8,206 nt of DNA from Bacillota bacterium. Lineage in GTDB: Bacteria > Bacillota > Clostridia > Oscillospirales > QAMX01. This document shows, piece by piece, positions 1 to 6,331 of the stretch. The position numbers and the translations under genes are program-made. Below the pieces are notes generated by a model. That model made no database searches. It saw only the letters and a program-made list of their open reading frames with translations, and had not been told where the DNA came from. The stretch is taken from contig JAKPBM010000445.1 of assembly GCA_029778935.1 (NCBI GenBank), positions 1 through 8,206 on the forward strand, read 5' to 3'. How positions within the stretch are numbered: position 1 is the stretch's first letter; each line of letters opens with the position of its first letter.

Positions 1-236
1 ATCCGCTGGGCGTCTTCCATGGAAAGGCCGTCCCGGTCGCCGGCGAACACCATGATGCCCTCCAGCCCCAGCCCGGCAAGGCTTTTGTTAATCAGCGCCT
101 TGCCCGTCTGCCCGATGACCGTCAGCAATACCACCGCCGCAATGCCGATGGAGATGGCCAGCCCCGTCAGAACGGTGCGCAGACGGCCGCGCAGGATATT
201 CGTTTTTGCCATGGAGAGAAGGTCGACTGCTTTCAT
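1..236 (-). CDS. MacB/FtsX-type ABC exporter permease, N-terminal fragment
   Basis: Integral membrane subunit of a probable MacB-like ABC exporter; only the first 78 codons are in the window and the gene continues past the left edge. Reading the reverse strand from the ATG at 236 gives a start MKAVDLLSMAKTNILRGRLR, then a hydrophobic segment at about residues 22-41 (LTGLAISIGIAAVVLLTVIG), then the beginning of an extracytoplasmic domain (GLGLEGIMVFAG). The pattern of a short amphipathic N-terminus with 'ILRGRLRTVLT', a first membrane helix and an extracellular domain is typical of the MacB periplasmic-core/FtsX family. The start lies 6 nt after the stop of the upstream adaptor gene, and a GGAGG site (248-252) lies inside the last codons of that gene, so the two are surely co-transcribed and probably translationally linked. 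No ATPase gene for this pump is visible; it would have to lie beyond position 1. The family call is good; the substrate is unknown. Confidence 0.85.
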   Translation of the reverse strand, partial: MKAVDLLSMAKTNILRGRLRTVLTGLAISIGIAAVVLLTVIGQTGKALINKSLAGLGLEGIMVFAGDRDGLSMEDAQR

Positions 237-242
237 GGGGCG

Positions 243-1298
243 CTATTCCTCCAGGATTTTCACATAATGGCCTTCCTCCAAATCCTCGGGCGGATTCAGG
301 ATGACCTGATCGCCCGCTTGAAACCCCGATTCGGGCAAAATCCCGTCGTTGTTTTCGTATTTGCTTGTAAATACCTGCTTGACGGCGCGTCCGTCCCGCA
401 CGACAAAGACGTATTCGTCGCCGTTATCGTCCTGGCGGACGGCCTCATAGGGAAGGAGAATTCCCCGGTGGACGTTTAAAAAGATATACGTCTGCACGGA
501 AAAGCCGGGGCGCAGGGAAGCGTGCACCGGCAGGCCGACGGTGCACTCCAGCACGTTTTCCGAAGCGGAGAACAAGCCGCCGATGGTTTTCACTTCCGTG
601 GCGACTTCCGTAATCCGCCCGGGCAGGGGGTCGGGGCCGACCAGGTTGCTGTAAACATTCACCGACTGGCCCACTTTCAGCTTGCCCGCGTGCCGCTCGG
701 GCACCTGTACCACGGCGACCAGGTGTTCCAAGTCGGCAATCGTCACGGAAGTAAAAGCGCCCGTCACCACGTCCCCTTCGGACACCCGCACGCGGGTGAC
801 GGTGCCGTCAAAAGGAGCCAGCAGCACGGCAGAGCCGTCACGAAAAGCAGTGACGGCTTCGGGAAGGTAGAAATCTTTAAAATAGTCGGGCAGCTCGCCG
901 GTTTGGGAATAGTACTCCGCCGCACCTAAAATCCCCCCGTCGACCGAGGCGGCCTCCGAAAGGTACGCCATTAGCTCGGCGGGGTACAGCGCCGTTAACG
1001 CGTTTATGGCGTTCTGGCCGGTAAGCGGGCGAAAAGTAATTAAAACATCTCCTTTTTTCACCACGTCGCCTTCCTTAACGTGCACCATCAGGACGGTGGA
1101 CGGGGAGCCTAGGGACAGGTTCTGTTTGGCCAAGGGGGCCAGGACGCCGCCGGCGGGGATGCTTTCGTAGAAAATGCCATTGTTTAACGTGTGGACGGAA
1201 ACTTTATGGACGGGCGGTGCCAGCCAAGCGGGTACGGCGAAGTAGAGGACGGCCAGAACGGCCGCGGTTGCGAGGAGAAGTGCCGTCAGTTTTTTCAT
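243..1298 (-). CDS. HlyD/MacA-type efflux adaptor (membrane fusion protein)
   Basis: Adaptor subunit (351 aa) that would link a membrane exporter to the outside of the cell; in Bacillota such proteins (YknX type) partner MacB-like permeases. Residues 5-27 form an N-terminal signal anchor (KK followed by LTALLLATAAVLAVLYFAV). A first half lipoyl/barrel-sandwich motif lies at about 64-92 (VHVKEGDVVKKGDVLITF) and the second half at about 158-185 (LLAPFDGTVTRVRVSEGDVV), followed by a beta-barrel region (VVQVPERHAGKLKVGQSVNVY) and a C-terminal membrane-proximal domain (GILLPYEAVRQDDNGDEYVFVV). The two lipoyl halves are separated by only about 65 residues, which lack the long heptad coiled coil seen in many HlyD proteins, so the alpha-hairpin is short. 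ATG start at 1298 is supported by GGGAGG at 1310-1315. It is the first gene of the left operon and is followed at once by the permease gene. Confidence 0.88.
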   Translation of the reverse strand: MKKLTALLLATAAVLAVLYFAVPAWLAPPVHKVSVHTLNNGIFYESIPAGGVLAPLAKQNLSLGSPSTVLMVHVKEGDVVKKGDVLITFRPLTGQNAINALTALYPAELMAYLSEAASVDGGILGAAEYYSQTGELPDYFKDFYLPEAVTAFRDGSAVLLAPFDGTVTRVRVSEGDVVTGAFTSVTIADLEHLVAVVQVPERHAGKLKVGQSVNVYSNLVGPDPLPGRITEVATEVKTIGGLFSASENVLECTVGLPVHASLRPGFSVQTYIFLNVHRGILLPYEAVRQDDNGDEYVFVVRDGRAVKQVFTSKYENNDGILPESGFQAGDQVILNPPEDLEEGHYVKILEE

Positions 1299-1330
1299 GT
1301 ATAAAACCGCCTCCCTGGCAAAAAAATATG

Positions 1331-1360
1331 TGTAACTTATGTAACCTTAGTGTTTAGCTT
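1331..1360. promoter_or_regulatory. Tandem TGTAAC-type direct repeats in the divergent intergenic region
   Basis: Between the divergent adaptor gene (start 1298) and the small Cys-rich gene (start 1416) the plus strand reads TGTAACTTA (1331-1339), TGTAACCTTA (1340-1349) and an imperfect third copy TGTTTAGCTT (1351-1360). Repeats start 9 and 11 bp apart, about one helical turn, which is the arrangement of direct-repeat binding sites for OmpR/PhoB-type response regulators. The location, about 30-60 bp upstream of the adaptor start, suits a regulatory site of the export operon. The repeats are visible; the regulator and even the function are inferred. No convincing -35/-10 pair was found for either direction here. 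Confidence 0.35.
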
Positions 1361-1415
1361 CCCCCGCGAAAATATAACCCCGGCCGAAAATTTTTGTGGA
1401 AGGATGGTGGTAGGG

Positions 1416-1580
1416 ATGATTCCCTGCACGAGCGATTGCGTCTATCAGCAGGAAGGACTGTGCGGTTTGAAACGCGCCGTTTCGGCGGGAAATGCCAAAA
1501 ACGGCGACTGCGCTTACTTTATCCGACGAACCAAAGACACAAGCGGCCAAGCAAAACGGGGTGAAAAGGCGGAGAGATAG
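1416..1580 (+). CDS. Small four-cysteine protein of unknown function
   Basis: A 54-residue protein beginning MIPCTSDCVYQQEGLCGL. Cysteines lie at residues 4, 8, 16 and 32 (C-x3-C-x7-C-x15-C), with an aromatic CAYF after the last one and a polar, Lys/Arg/Glu-rich tail. This resembles a family of very small Cys-rich proteins common in Clostridia, often labelled 'hydroxymyristoyl-ACP dehydratase' in databases, a name that a protein this short cannot justify. Four spaced cysteines suggest metal (zinc or Fe-S) binding, but this is inference. The start at 1416 is chosen because GGAAGG (1398-1403) is then about 12 nt upstream and the following GGTGGTAGGG is also purine-rich; an in-frame ATG at 1404 abuts GGAAGG with no spacing and is less likely. 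It lies upstream of rpsO on the same strand, but rpsO has its own strong promoter after it. Confidence 0.6.
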   Translation: MIPCTSDCVYQQEGLCGLKRAVSAGNAKNGDCAYFIRRTKDTSGQAKRGEKAER

Positions 1581-1652
1581 CCCATTAGCAGGCGCGGAAA
1601 GACACACCGAAACGATTCTATCCAATTTTCCGGCAAAAGAACCGGCCCTGTA

Positions 1653-1681
1653 TTTACAAACGCAGAAAAATATGGTATGAT
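1653..1681 (+). promoter_or_regulatory. Sigma-A promoter for rpsO (and probably pnp)
   Basis: TTTACA at 1653-1658 and TATGAT at 1676-1681 are separated by exactly 17 nt; each hexamer differs from the consensus (TTGACA, TATAAT) at one position. The surrounding sequence is AT-rich compared with the genes. Transcription would begin at about 1688-1690, giving a leader of about 130 nt before the rpsO start at 1822. This is the best-matching promoter found in the window. Confidence 0.8.
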
Positions 1682-1687
1682 ATCAAA

Positions 1688-1821
1688 GCGTGAAATAGCC
1701 CCTTACTGAGTTGGAAGGTTCATACCCCGTTACAGCGGGGGCCCCACCTTGCTTCCTATCCCGGTTCGGCGGCGTTTTGGCACAAGCCTAATGGGCGAAT
1801 CTCAAAGAAAGGTGAAAGAAC
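1688..1821 (+). promoter_or_regulatory. Structured rpsO leader, candidate S15 autoregulatory element
   Basis: The untranslated leader between the promoter and rpsO. A hairpin CCCCG (1725-1729)/CGGGG (1736-1740) with a 6-nt loop is enclosed by either AAGGT (1715-1719)/ACCTT (1746-1750) or GGAAG (1713-1717)/CTTCC (1752-1756). The same 3' arm, CACCTT at 1745-1750, is exactly complementary to AAGGTG at 1809-1814, the rpsO Shine-Dalgarno, and the pairing extends by three more pairs (1805-1807 with 1752-1754) past one mismatch. The two foldings exclude each other, so the leader could switch between an exposed and a masked ribosome site. S15 is known to repress its own synthesis by binding leader RNA in several bacterial phyla, with unrelated structures. 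Pairings are seen by eye only; the function is inferred. Confidence 0.5.
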
Positions 1822-2088
1822 ATGATCAAGAAAGAACTCAAGCAGCAGATTATCGAAGAAAACCGCACCCACGAGTCGGACACCGGCTCCCCCGAGGTGC
1901 AGATCGCCATTCTGACGGCCCGCATCAACGAGCTGACCGAGCATCTGAAAGTCCACAAGAAGGACAACCACTCCCGCCGCGGCCTTCTGATGATGGTCGG
2001 CAAGCGCCGCAATCTGCTGGACTATCTCCAGAAAAAGGATATCAATCGTTACCGCGCCATCATTGAAAAACTGAATATCCGTAAATAA
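1822..2088 (+). CDS. rpsO: 30S ribosomal protein S15
   Basis: Primary 16S rRNA-binding protein of the 30S subunit platform, needed early in assembly. The 88-residue product has the normal length for S15 (about 88-89 aa) and its conserved sequence: [20 protein letters not shown] at about residues 17-36, the [12 protein letters not shown] rRNA-binding stretch at about 45-56, and a C-terminal [14 protein letters not shown]. The ATG at 1822 follows an AAAGGTGA site (1808-1815) with 7 nt spacing. It is transcribed from the consensus promoter at 1653-1681 and precedes pnp in the same direction, the order also found in E. coli and most Bacillota. Nothing about the protein is unusual; the interest lies in its leader. 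Confidence 0.98.
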   Translation: MIKKELKQQIIEENRTHESDTGSPEVQIAILTARINELTEHLKVHKKDNHSRRGLLMMVGKRRNLLDYLQKKDINRYRAIIEKLNIRK

Positions 2089-2089
2089 T

Positions 2090-2153
2090 AATGTTGTGCA
2101 AGGGCCGGTGTATCGGGAACCCCCGAGACACCGGCCCTAAACGGTACAACATT
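2090..2153 (+). promoter_or_regulatory. Long two-part hairpin directly after rpsO
   Basis: A 64-nt inverted repeat begins two bases after the last base of the rpsO stop codon. Inner stem: AGGGCCGGTGT (2101-2111) pairs perfectly over 11 bp with 2128-2138; after an A-G mismatch, TCGGG (2113-2117) pairs with CCCGA (2122-2126), leaving a loop AACC. Outer stem: AATGTTGTGC (2090-2099) pairs with 2144-2153 over 10 bp including one G-U, with an asymmetric bulge of 1 and 5 nt between the stems. There is no run of T after it, so it is not a standard intrinsic terminator. It may stabilise the rpsO 3' end, attenuate read-through into pnp, or be an RNase III processing site. The structure is clear in the sequence; the role is inferred. 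Confidence 0.7.
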
Positions 2154-2163
2154 GGAAAATAAA

Positions 2164-2287
2164 GGCATTTGGCCTGCGTATCGGCGAGCATCCTGTTAGC
2201 AGTTGAAGGTGTGGTTTTCCCAACACGACGACCATAGCTTCAAGTGCTAAAGGATCAGCTCCGCAGGATTGGCAGGCCAGGTATGCC
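2164..2287 (+). promoter_or_regulatory. 124-nt rod-like RNA structure in the pnp leader
   Basis: Nearly the whole segment folds on itself. Pairs from the base: GGCAT (2164-2168) with ATGCC (2283-2287); TGGCCTGC (2170-2177) with GCAGGCCA (2272-2279); GAGC (2186-2189) with GCTC (2258-2261); ATCCT (2190-2194) with AGGAT (2251-2255); TTAGCA (2196-2201) with TGCTAA (2245-2250); TTGAAG (2203-2208) with CTTCAA (2238-2243); and a tip GTGTGG (2209-2214) with 2220-2226 around a TTTTC loop with one bulged A. That is about 40 base pairs, with one internal loop and an 11-nt unpaired strand at 2227-2237. The base lies 3 nt before the pnp Shine-Dalgarno run at 2291. In E. coli the pnp leader has a long stem cut by RNase III and then attacked by PNPase as feedback; this could be an analogue. 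I recognise no named RNA family. Confidence 0.7.
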
Positions 2288-2302
2288 AAATAGGAGGAGC
2301 AT

Positions 2303-4477
2303 ATGGTTCAAATTCAAAAGAAAGATTTCGACGAGCGAAAGTTTTCCCTGCAGATCGGCGGCCGCGAAATGGTCATCGAAACCGGCAAGCTGGCCGGGCT
2401 GGCCAACGGGTCCTGCCTGGTGCGCTACGGCGACACGGCGGTGCTGGTAACGGCCACCGCGTCTGAAAAGCCCCGCGAGGGCATCGACTTTTTCCCGCTG
2501 TCGGTGGACTACGAGGAAAAACTCTACGCCGTAGGCCACATTCCCGGCTCTTTCCAGCGCCGCGAAGGCCGGCCGACAGAAAAGGCCATCCTGACCGCCC
2601 GCGTCATTGACCGGCCGATTCGTCCCCTGTTCCCCAAAGACATGCGCAACGACGTGGCGATTACCTGCACGGTGCTTTCCGTTGAGCAGGACAACTCGCC
2701 GGAAATCTGCGCCATGATCGGTACGTCCGTGGCGCTGTCCATCTCCGACATTCCCTGGAACGGCCCCATCGGCGCCGTGCAGGTGGGGTTGGTGGGCGGC
2801 AAGTTCGTCATCAACCCCAACGAAGCCCAGCGTGCCGAGAGCACCCTGTCGCTGACCGTCGCCGGTACGGAGAAGAAAGTCATCATGATCGAAGCCGGCG
2901 CCGAGGAAATCCCCGAAGAAAAGATGCTGGAAGCCATCATGTTTGCCCACGAGGAGATTAAGCCCATCGTCTCCTTCATCCGAGGCATCCAGCAGGAAAT
3001 TGGCAAGCCCAAGTTTGCCTACGAAGAAGCCCACCTGCCCGAGGATCTCTACAACGCCATCTTCAACGAGTTCCTCGAAGACATGCGCAAGGCTATGGAC
3101 ACCGACGACAAGGTCGTCCGCGAGGCAAACCTCAAGGTTTTGCGCGAGGCGGTGGAAGCCCGCTTCGGCGAAGAGTATCCCGAAAGCGGCTCGCTGTTTG
3201 ACGAATGCCTCTATCAGCTGCAGAAATACGTGGTGCGCAGATGGTTGCTGGACGAGGGCAAGCGCGTCGATGGCCGCGGCCTGCGCGAAATCCGCCCGCT
3301 GGCGGCGGAAGTGGGCCTCTTTGCGAGGACCCACGGTTCGGGCCTGTTTACCCGCGGCCAGACCCAGGTGCTGACCGTCTGCACCCTGGGCACCGTCGCC
3401 GACTACCAGCTTTTGGACGGTTTGACGCCGGAAGAAACGAAGCGCTTCATGCACCACTACAACTTCCCGAGCTACTCCGTCGGCGAGGCGAAGCCCTCCC
3501 GCGGCCCCGGCCGCCGCGAAATCGGTCACGGCGCGTTGGCCGAACGGGCTTTGGAGCCGGTCATCCCCTCGGAGGAGGAATTCCCGTACTGCATCCGTCT
3601 GGTTTCGGAAGTGCTTTCCTCCAACGGTTCCACCTCCCAGGGCGCCATCTGCGGCTCGACGCTCGCGCTCATGGACGCCGGCGTGCCCATAAAGGCCCCC
3701 GTAGCGGGCATCTCCTGCGGCCTGGTCACCGAAGGCGACCGCTGGATGGTCTTTACCGACATCCAGGGCGTCGAAGACTTCTTCGGCGACATGGACTTTA
3801 AGGTCGCCGGCACCAAAAAGGGCATCACCGCCATCCAGATGGACCTGAAAAACGACGGCTTAACCCGCGAAATCATCGAAGAGGCCCTGCGCCAGACGAA
3901 GGAAGCCCGGTTTGCCATCCTGGACGAGGTCATGCTGCCCGTCATTTCCAGACCGCGGCCGGAGCTTTCCAGGTACGCGCCCAAGATGATCCAGACCCAG
4001 ATCGACGTGGACAAAATCCGCGAGGTCATCGGCAAGGGCGGTTCCGTCATCCAGAAGATCGTGGCGGACACCGGCGCGAAGATCGACATCGAAGACGACG
4101 GCCGCGTCTTTATCTCCAGCACCGACCAGGAAGCCTGCTATCGGGCTTTGGACATCATCAACGCCATCGTCATGGATCCCCAGCCGGGTCAGGTGTTCTA
4201 CGGCAAGGTTACCAGGCTCATGCAGTTTGGCGCCTTTGTGGAAATCGTGCCGGGCAAGGAAGGCCTGGTGCACATTTCCAAGCTGGCCAACCGCCGCATC
4301 GCCAAGGTCGAGGACGTCTGCAACGTGGGCGACATGCTGTGGGTCAAGGTGACGGACATCGACGAAAAGGGCCGCATCAACCTATCCCACAAGGACGCCG
4401 TTCCCGGCGAGCAGCCCCCGGCGGCCAGCGCACCCGCCCCGGCTCCCAAGGCAGCACCCAAAATCATCAGAAGGTAA
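2303..4477 (+). CDS. pnp: Polyribonucleotide nucleotidyltransferase (PNPase)
   Basis: Phosphorolytic 3'-5' exoribonuclease that releases nucleoside diphosphates from RNA, acts as a trimer in mRNA decay, and can add tails in reverse. At 724 aa the length is normal. Order of domains: first RNase PH-like core (about 10-240, with [14 protein letters not shown] near 78-91), a helical linker, second catalytic RNase PH core (about 320-560), KH (about 560-620, [10 protein letters not shown] from residue 575) and S1 (about 629-700, [20 protein letters not shown]). Active-site elements are intact: SSNGSTSQ at 439-446 and D492, D498 and K500 in the DFFGDMDFK stretch, matching the metal-binding aspartates and lysine of E. 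coli PNPase. The C-terminal tail is Ala/Pro-rich and ends KIIRR. ATG at 2303 has AGGAGG at 2292-2297, 5 nt upstream. Probably co-transcribed with rpsO; no convincing promoter of its own was found in the gap. Confidence 0.98.
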   Translation: MVQIQKKDFDERKFSLQIGGREMVIETGKLAGLANGSCLVRYGDTAVLVTATASEKPREGIDFFPLSVDYEEKLYAVGHIPGSFQRREGRPTEKAILTARVIDRPIRPLFPKDMRNDVAITCTVLSVEQDNSPEICAMIGTSVALSISDIPWNGPIGAVQVGLVGGKFVINPNEAQRAESTLSLTVAGTEKKVIMIEAGAEEIPEEKMLEAIMFAHEEIKPIVSFIRGIQQEIGKPKFAYEEAHLPEDLYNAIFNEFLEDMRKAMDTDDKVVREANLKVLREAVEARFGEEYPESGSLFDECLYQLQKYVVRRWLLDEGKRVDGRGLREIRPLAAEVGLFARTHGSGLFTRGQTQVLTVCTLGTVADYQLLDGLTPEETKRFMHHYNFPSYSVGEAKPSRGPGRREIGHGALAERALEPVIPSEEEFPYCIRLVSEVLSSNGSTSQGAICGSTLALMDAGVPIKAPVAGISCGLVTEGDRWMVFTDIQGVEDFFGDMDFKVAGTKKGITAIQMDLKNDGLTREIIEEALRQTKEARFAILDEVMLPVISRPRPELSRYAPKMIQTQIDVDKIREVIGKGGSVIQKIVADTGAKIDIEDDGRVFISSTDQEACYRALDIINAIVMDPQPGQVFYGKVTRLMQFGAFVEIVPGKEGLVHISKLANRRIAKVEDVCNVGDMLWVKVTDIDEKGRINLSHKDAVPGEQPPAASAPAPAPKAAPKIIRR

Positions 4478-4490
4478 AAGCAGAGAATGC

Positions 4491-4523
4491 AAAAAGCGGA
4501 CAGAATGTTCTGTCCGCTTTTTT
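4491..4523. terminator. Bidirectional intrinsic terminator between convergent operons
   Basis: GCGGACAGAA (4496-4505) pairs perfectly with TTCTGTCCGC (4508-4517); with the innermost A-T pairs open this leaves a small loop. On the plus strand the stem is followed by six T (4518-4523), then A and four more T, ending pnp transcription 14-46 nt after its stop. On the minus strand the same stem is followed by five T (complement of 4491-4495), so it also serves the ABC permease operon that ends at 4539. Confidence 0.93.
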
Positions 4524-4538
4524 ATTTTACTTTGCGGT

Positions 4539-5390
4539 TTATTTTTCCTTGCGGGCAATCTGCAAACAGGCAAGGGCGAAAAACAAAACCGTTGTGCCAA
4601 TGAGAAAGGCGTACGACGCAAATTCCGGCAGCGGCTTTCCGCCCACGAAAAAGACAATGCCCATTTCCGCTTTGACGGCCTCTGCCGCTTCCGGCATAGC
4701 GGCCATGTACTTGTCTATGACCGGCTGCATGAACACCTGACGAAGCAGCATGGCCGCATGGGAGACGGGCACCAACTTCAAAACTGCCTGCAGATACGAG
4801 GGAAGCACGCCGATAGGGATGTACAGCCCCGCCAGAAAGCCAACAAGGGAACCAATCAGAGAGCTTGCCGTGGAAAAGGCTTTCAGGCTCTTAAAGAAAG
4901 ACACAAACAGCAGCACAAAGGAGCAGCCCGAGAAAACCGAGAGCACGACCAGCCCGACCGTTTTGGCCAGCGCGGCAGGTTCCATCCATGCGCCGCCGTT
5001 GGCCACGATGAACACCTCCGCAACCACCAGCGTAAACAGGGTGTTAATCAGGCCTACGATGATGGAGCTGATAATGTAAGCGCCGGCGATGGTGCTGCGC
5101 CGGACGGGGGCGCAGTAGAAGTCGCGGAAGTAGCCGTATCTCCGGTCGATGACCATGGTGCCGAAGGCGCCCATAGTGGTTGTCAGGCTGGTGACAGCGA
5201 TAATGCCTGACATGAGCCACGCGTCGCCCATCTGTTTGGTGGCGGCGCGGTCGTCCACGCCGAAACCCATGGCGTTGCCCAGGAAAAAGATGTAAATGGC
5301 AAGGATGATGATCACCGACAGGAAGGAGAAGAACACGGCGGATTTGTCGCGGAAGAAAAGCAGCACGTTGCGGCGAATGAGCTGTTTCAT
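4539..5390 (-). CDS. ABC-2 type exporter permease
   Basis: Membrane subunit (283 aa) of an ABC exporter of the DrrB/ABC-2 class, which move drugs, lipids, polysaccharide or peptides outward. Hydrophobic segments lie at about residues 18-39, 57-80, 101-130, 144-166, 173-197 and 259-278, giving six membrane helices. The LAGLYIPIGVLPSYLQAVLK stretch at about 187-206 followed by LVPVSHAAMLLRQ is the conserved ABC-2 signature region before the last helix. A soluble stretch at about 222-250 precedes the final helix. ATG at 5390 overlaps the ATPase stop by 4 bp (ATGA), and an AAAGGAG site sits about 8 nt upstream inside the ATPase gene, so the two products are made together. It ends the minus-strand operon just before the bidirectional terminator. 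The substrate cannot be inferred. Confidence 0.93.
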   Translation of the reverse strand: MKQLIRRNVLLFFRDKSAVFFSFLSVIIILAIYIFFLGNAMGFGVDDRAATKQMGDAWLMSGIIAVTSLTTTMGAFGTMVIDRRYGYFRDFYCAPVRRSTIAGAYIISSIIVGLINTLFTLVVAEVFIVANGGAWMEPAALAKTVGLVVLSVFSGCSFVLLFVSFFKSLKAFSTASSLIGSLVGFLAGLYIPIGVLPSYLQAVLKLVPVSHAAMLLRQVFMQPVIDKYMAAMPEAAEAVKAEMGIVFFVGGKPLPEFASYAFLIGTTVLFFALACLQIARKEK

Positions 5391-6301
5391 GCCCGGATCT
5401 CCTTTCCCGTAATACTGATGAAAGCGTCGTCCATGGTGCCGTTTAACACCTCGAAGCCGGCGACAAGATGGCTGTACTGCTGCAGAATCGGCAGCGCGTC
5501 CAAAGACGAGGCAAGCCGAATCACAAACCGCCCGCCGTCATAGGTGTACCGGACGGCCTGTACGTCCAAAAGGGAAGCAAGCGCCTCGTGGTCAGCGGCG
5601 GTGATTTTCAGGCAGTCGCTGGCGTACCGGTCGATCAGCTCGGCCGGCGTGCCCTGGGCGGCGACTTTGCCGTGGTCAAGGATGACGACGTAATCGGCCC
5701 GGGCGGCTTCCTCCATGTAGTGGGTGGTCAGAAAGACGGTCACGCCCTTTTCCGACTGCAAAGAGCTAATGGTGTTCCAGATATGGTGCCGGGTCTGGGG
5801 GTCCAGACCCGTCGTCGGCTCGTCGAGAAAGAGGATTTGGGGCGTGTTTACCAGGGCTCTGGCGATGTCCGCCCGCCGCTTTTGCCCGCCGGAAAGGGAA
5901 CCATAAGGGCGGTGGAAAAACTCGGTGGCCATGGCCTGTTCCGCCGCCTGCTCCACCGCCTTTTTCAGCGCGCTTCCCGACAAGCCGTACAGGCTGCCCC
6001 GAATGAGAAGGTTTTCCCGGACGGTTAGCAGATGGTCCAGATACCCGCTTTGAAACACCACGCCGATGGAGCGGCGGATGTCGTCGTCCTGCCGCCCCAG
6101 CGTAAAGCCATTGACAGTTACGTCTCCTTCGTCCGGCCGAAGGGCCGTGCAAAGGATATTCACCGTGGTGGATTTGCCGGCGCCGTTGGGCCCCAGAAAG
6201 GCAAACAGCTTGCCTTTTTCCACCGAAAAGTCGATGCCGTCTACCGCATGCACGTTTCCAAAGGACTTTTTCAGCCCGGAAACGGTGATTATGTGTTCCA
6301 A
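5387..6301 (-). CDS. ABC transporter ATP-binding protein (DrrA-like), TTG start
   Basis: ATPase subunit (304 aa) that powers the ABC-2 permease encoded next to it. All nucleotide-binding motifs are intact: Walker A GPNGAGKST at 37-45, Q-loop Gln84, signature LSGGQ at 136-140, Walker B ILFLDE at 156-161, D-loop region TTGLDPQ, and switch His194 in TTHYMEEA. Residues from about 225 to 304 form a C-terminal extension of the DrrA/CcmA-type exporter ATPases. The start codon is TTG (6301-6299), supported by GGAGGG 6 nt upstream; no in-frame ATG lies nearby, and starting at any downstream Met would delete the Walker A motif. The gene begins 30 nt after the mutS2 stop with no terminator between them, so it is probably expressed with mutS2. 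Confidence 0.95.
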   Translation of the reverse strand: MEHIITVSGLKKSFGNVHAVDGIDFSVEKGKLFAFLGPNGAGKSTTVNILCTALRPDEGDVTVNGFTLGRQDDDIRRSIGVVFQSGYLDHLLTVRENLLIRGSLYGLSGSALKKAVEQAAEQAMATEFFHRPYGSLSGGQKRRADIARALVNTPQILFLDEPTTGLDPQTRHHIWNTISSLQSEKGVTVFLTTHYMEEAARADYVVILDHGKVAAQGTPAELIDRYASDCLKITAADHEALASLLDVQAVRYTYDGGRFVIRLASSLDALPILQQYSHLVAGFEVLNGTMDDAFISITGKEIRA

Positions 6302-6307
6302 CTGTAT

Positions 6308-6313
6308 CCCTCC
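6308..6313 (-). promoter_or_regulatory. Shine-Dalgarno GGAGGG fixing the TTG start of the ABC ATPase
   Basis: On the minus strand GGAGGG is followed by six bases (ATACAG) and then TTG GAA CAC ATA ATC, the first codons of the ATPase. The strong site with ideal spacing decides the non-ATG start. Confidence 0.8.
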
Positions 6314-6331
6314 GGCCTGTTGTACTATTTT

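Noticed and set aside
1404..1406. ATG at 1404 (or the open frame from 1350) as start of the Cys-rich protein
   Set aside because: GGAAGG directly abuts this ATG with no spacer, whereas ATG 1416 has usable spacing; residues before 1416 show no conserved pattern.
1630..1645. CCGG...CCGG mini-hairpin before the rpsO promoter as a terminator of the Cys-rich gene
   Set aside because: Only a 4-bp stem and no following T-run.
2152..2181. Separate pnp promoter in the rpsO-pnp gap (TTGGAA ... GCGTAT)
   Set aside because: The -10 match is poor and it overlaps the paired base of the long leader structure; no better hexamer pair was found.
2090..2287. CRISPR array or tRNA gene in the repeat-rich gap
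   Set aside because: The repeats are inverted, not regularly spaced direct copies, and no cloverleaf with a T-loop GTTCGA-type sequence is present.
2255..3529. 424-codon open frame on the minus strand opposite pnp
   Set aside because: It lies wholly antisense to the well-supported pnp gene, its His/Gly/Asp/Val-rich composition is that of a mirrored GC-rich gene, and it has no recognisable domain; a codon-bias shadow.
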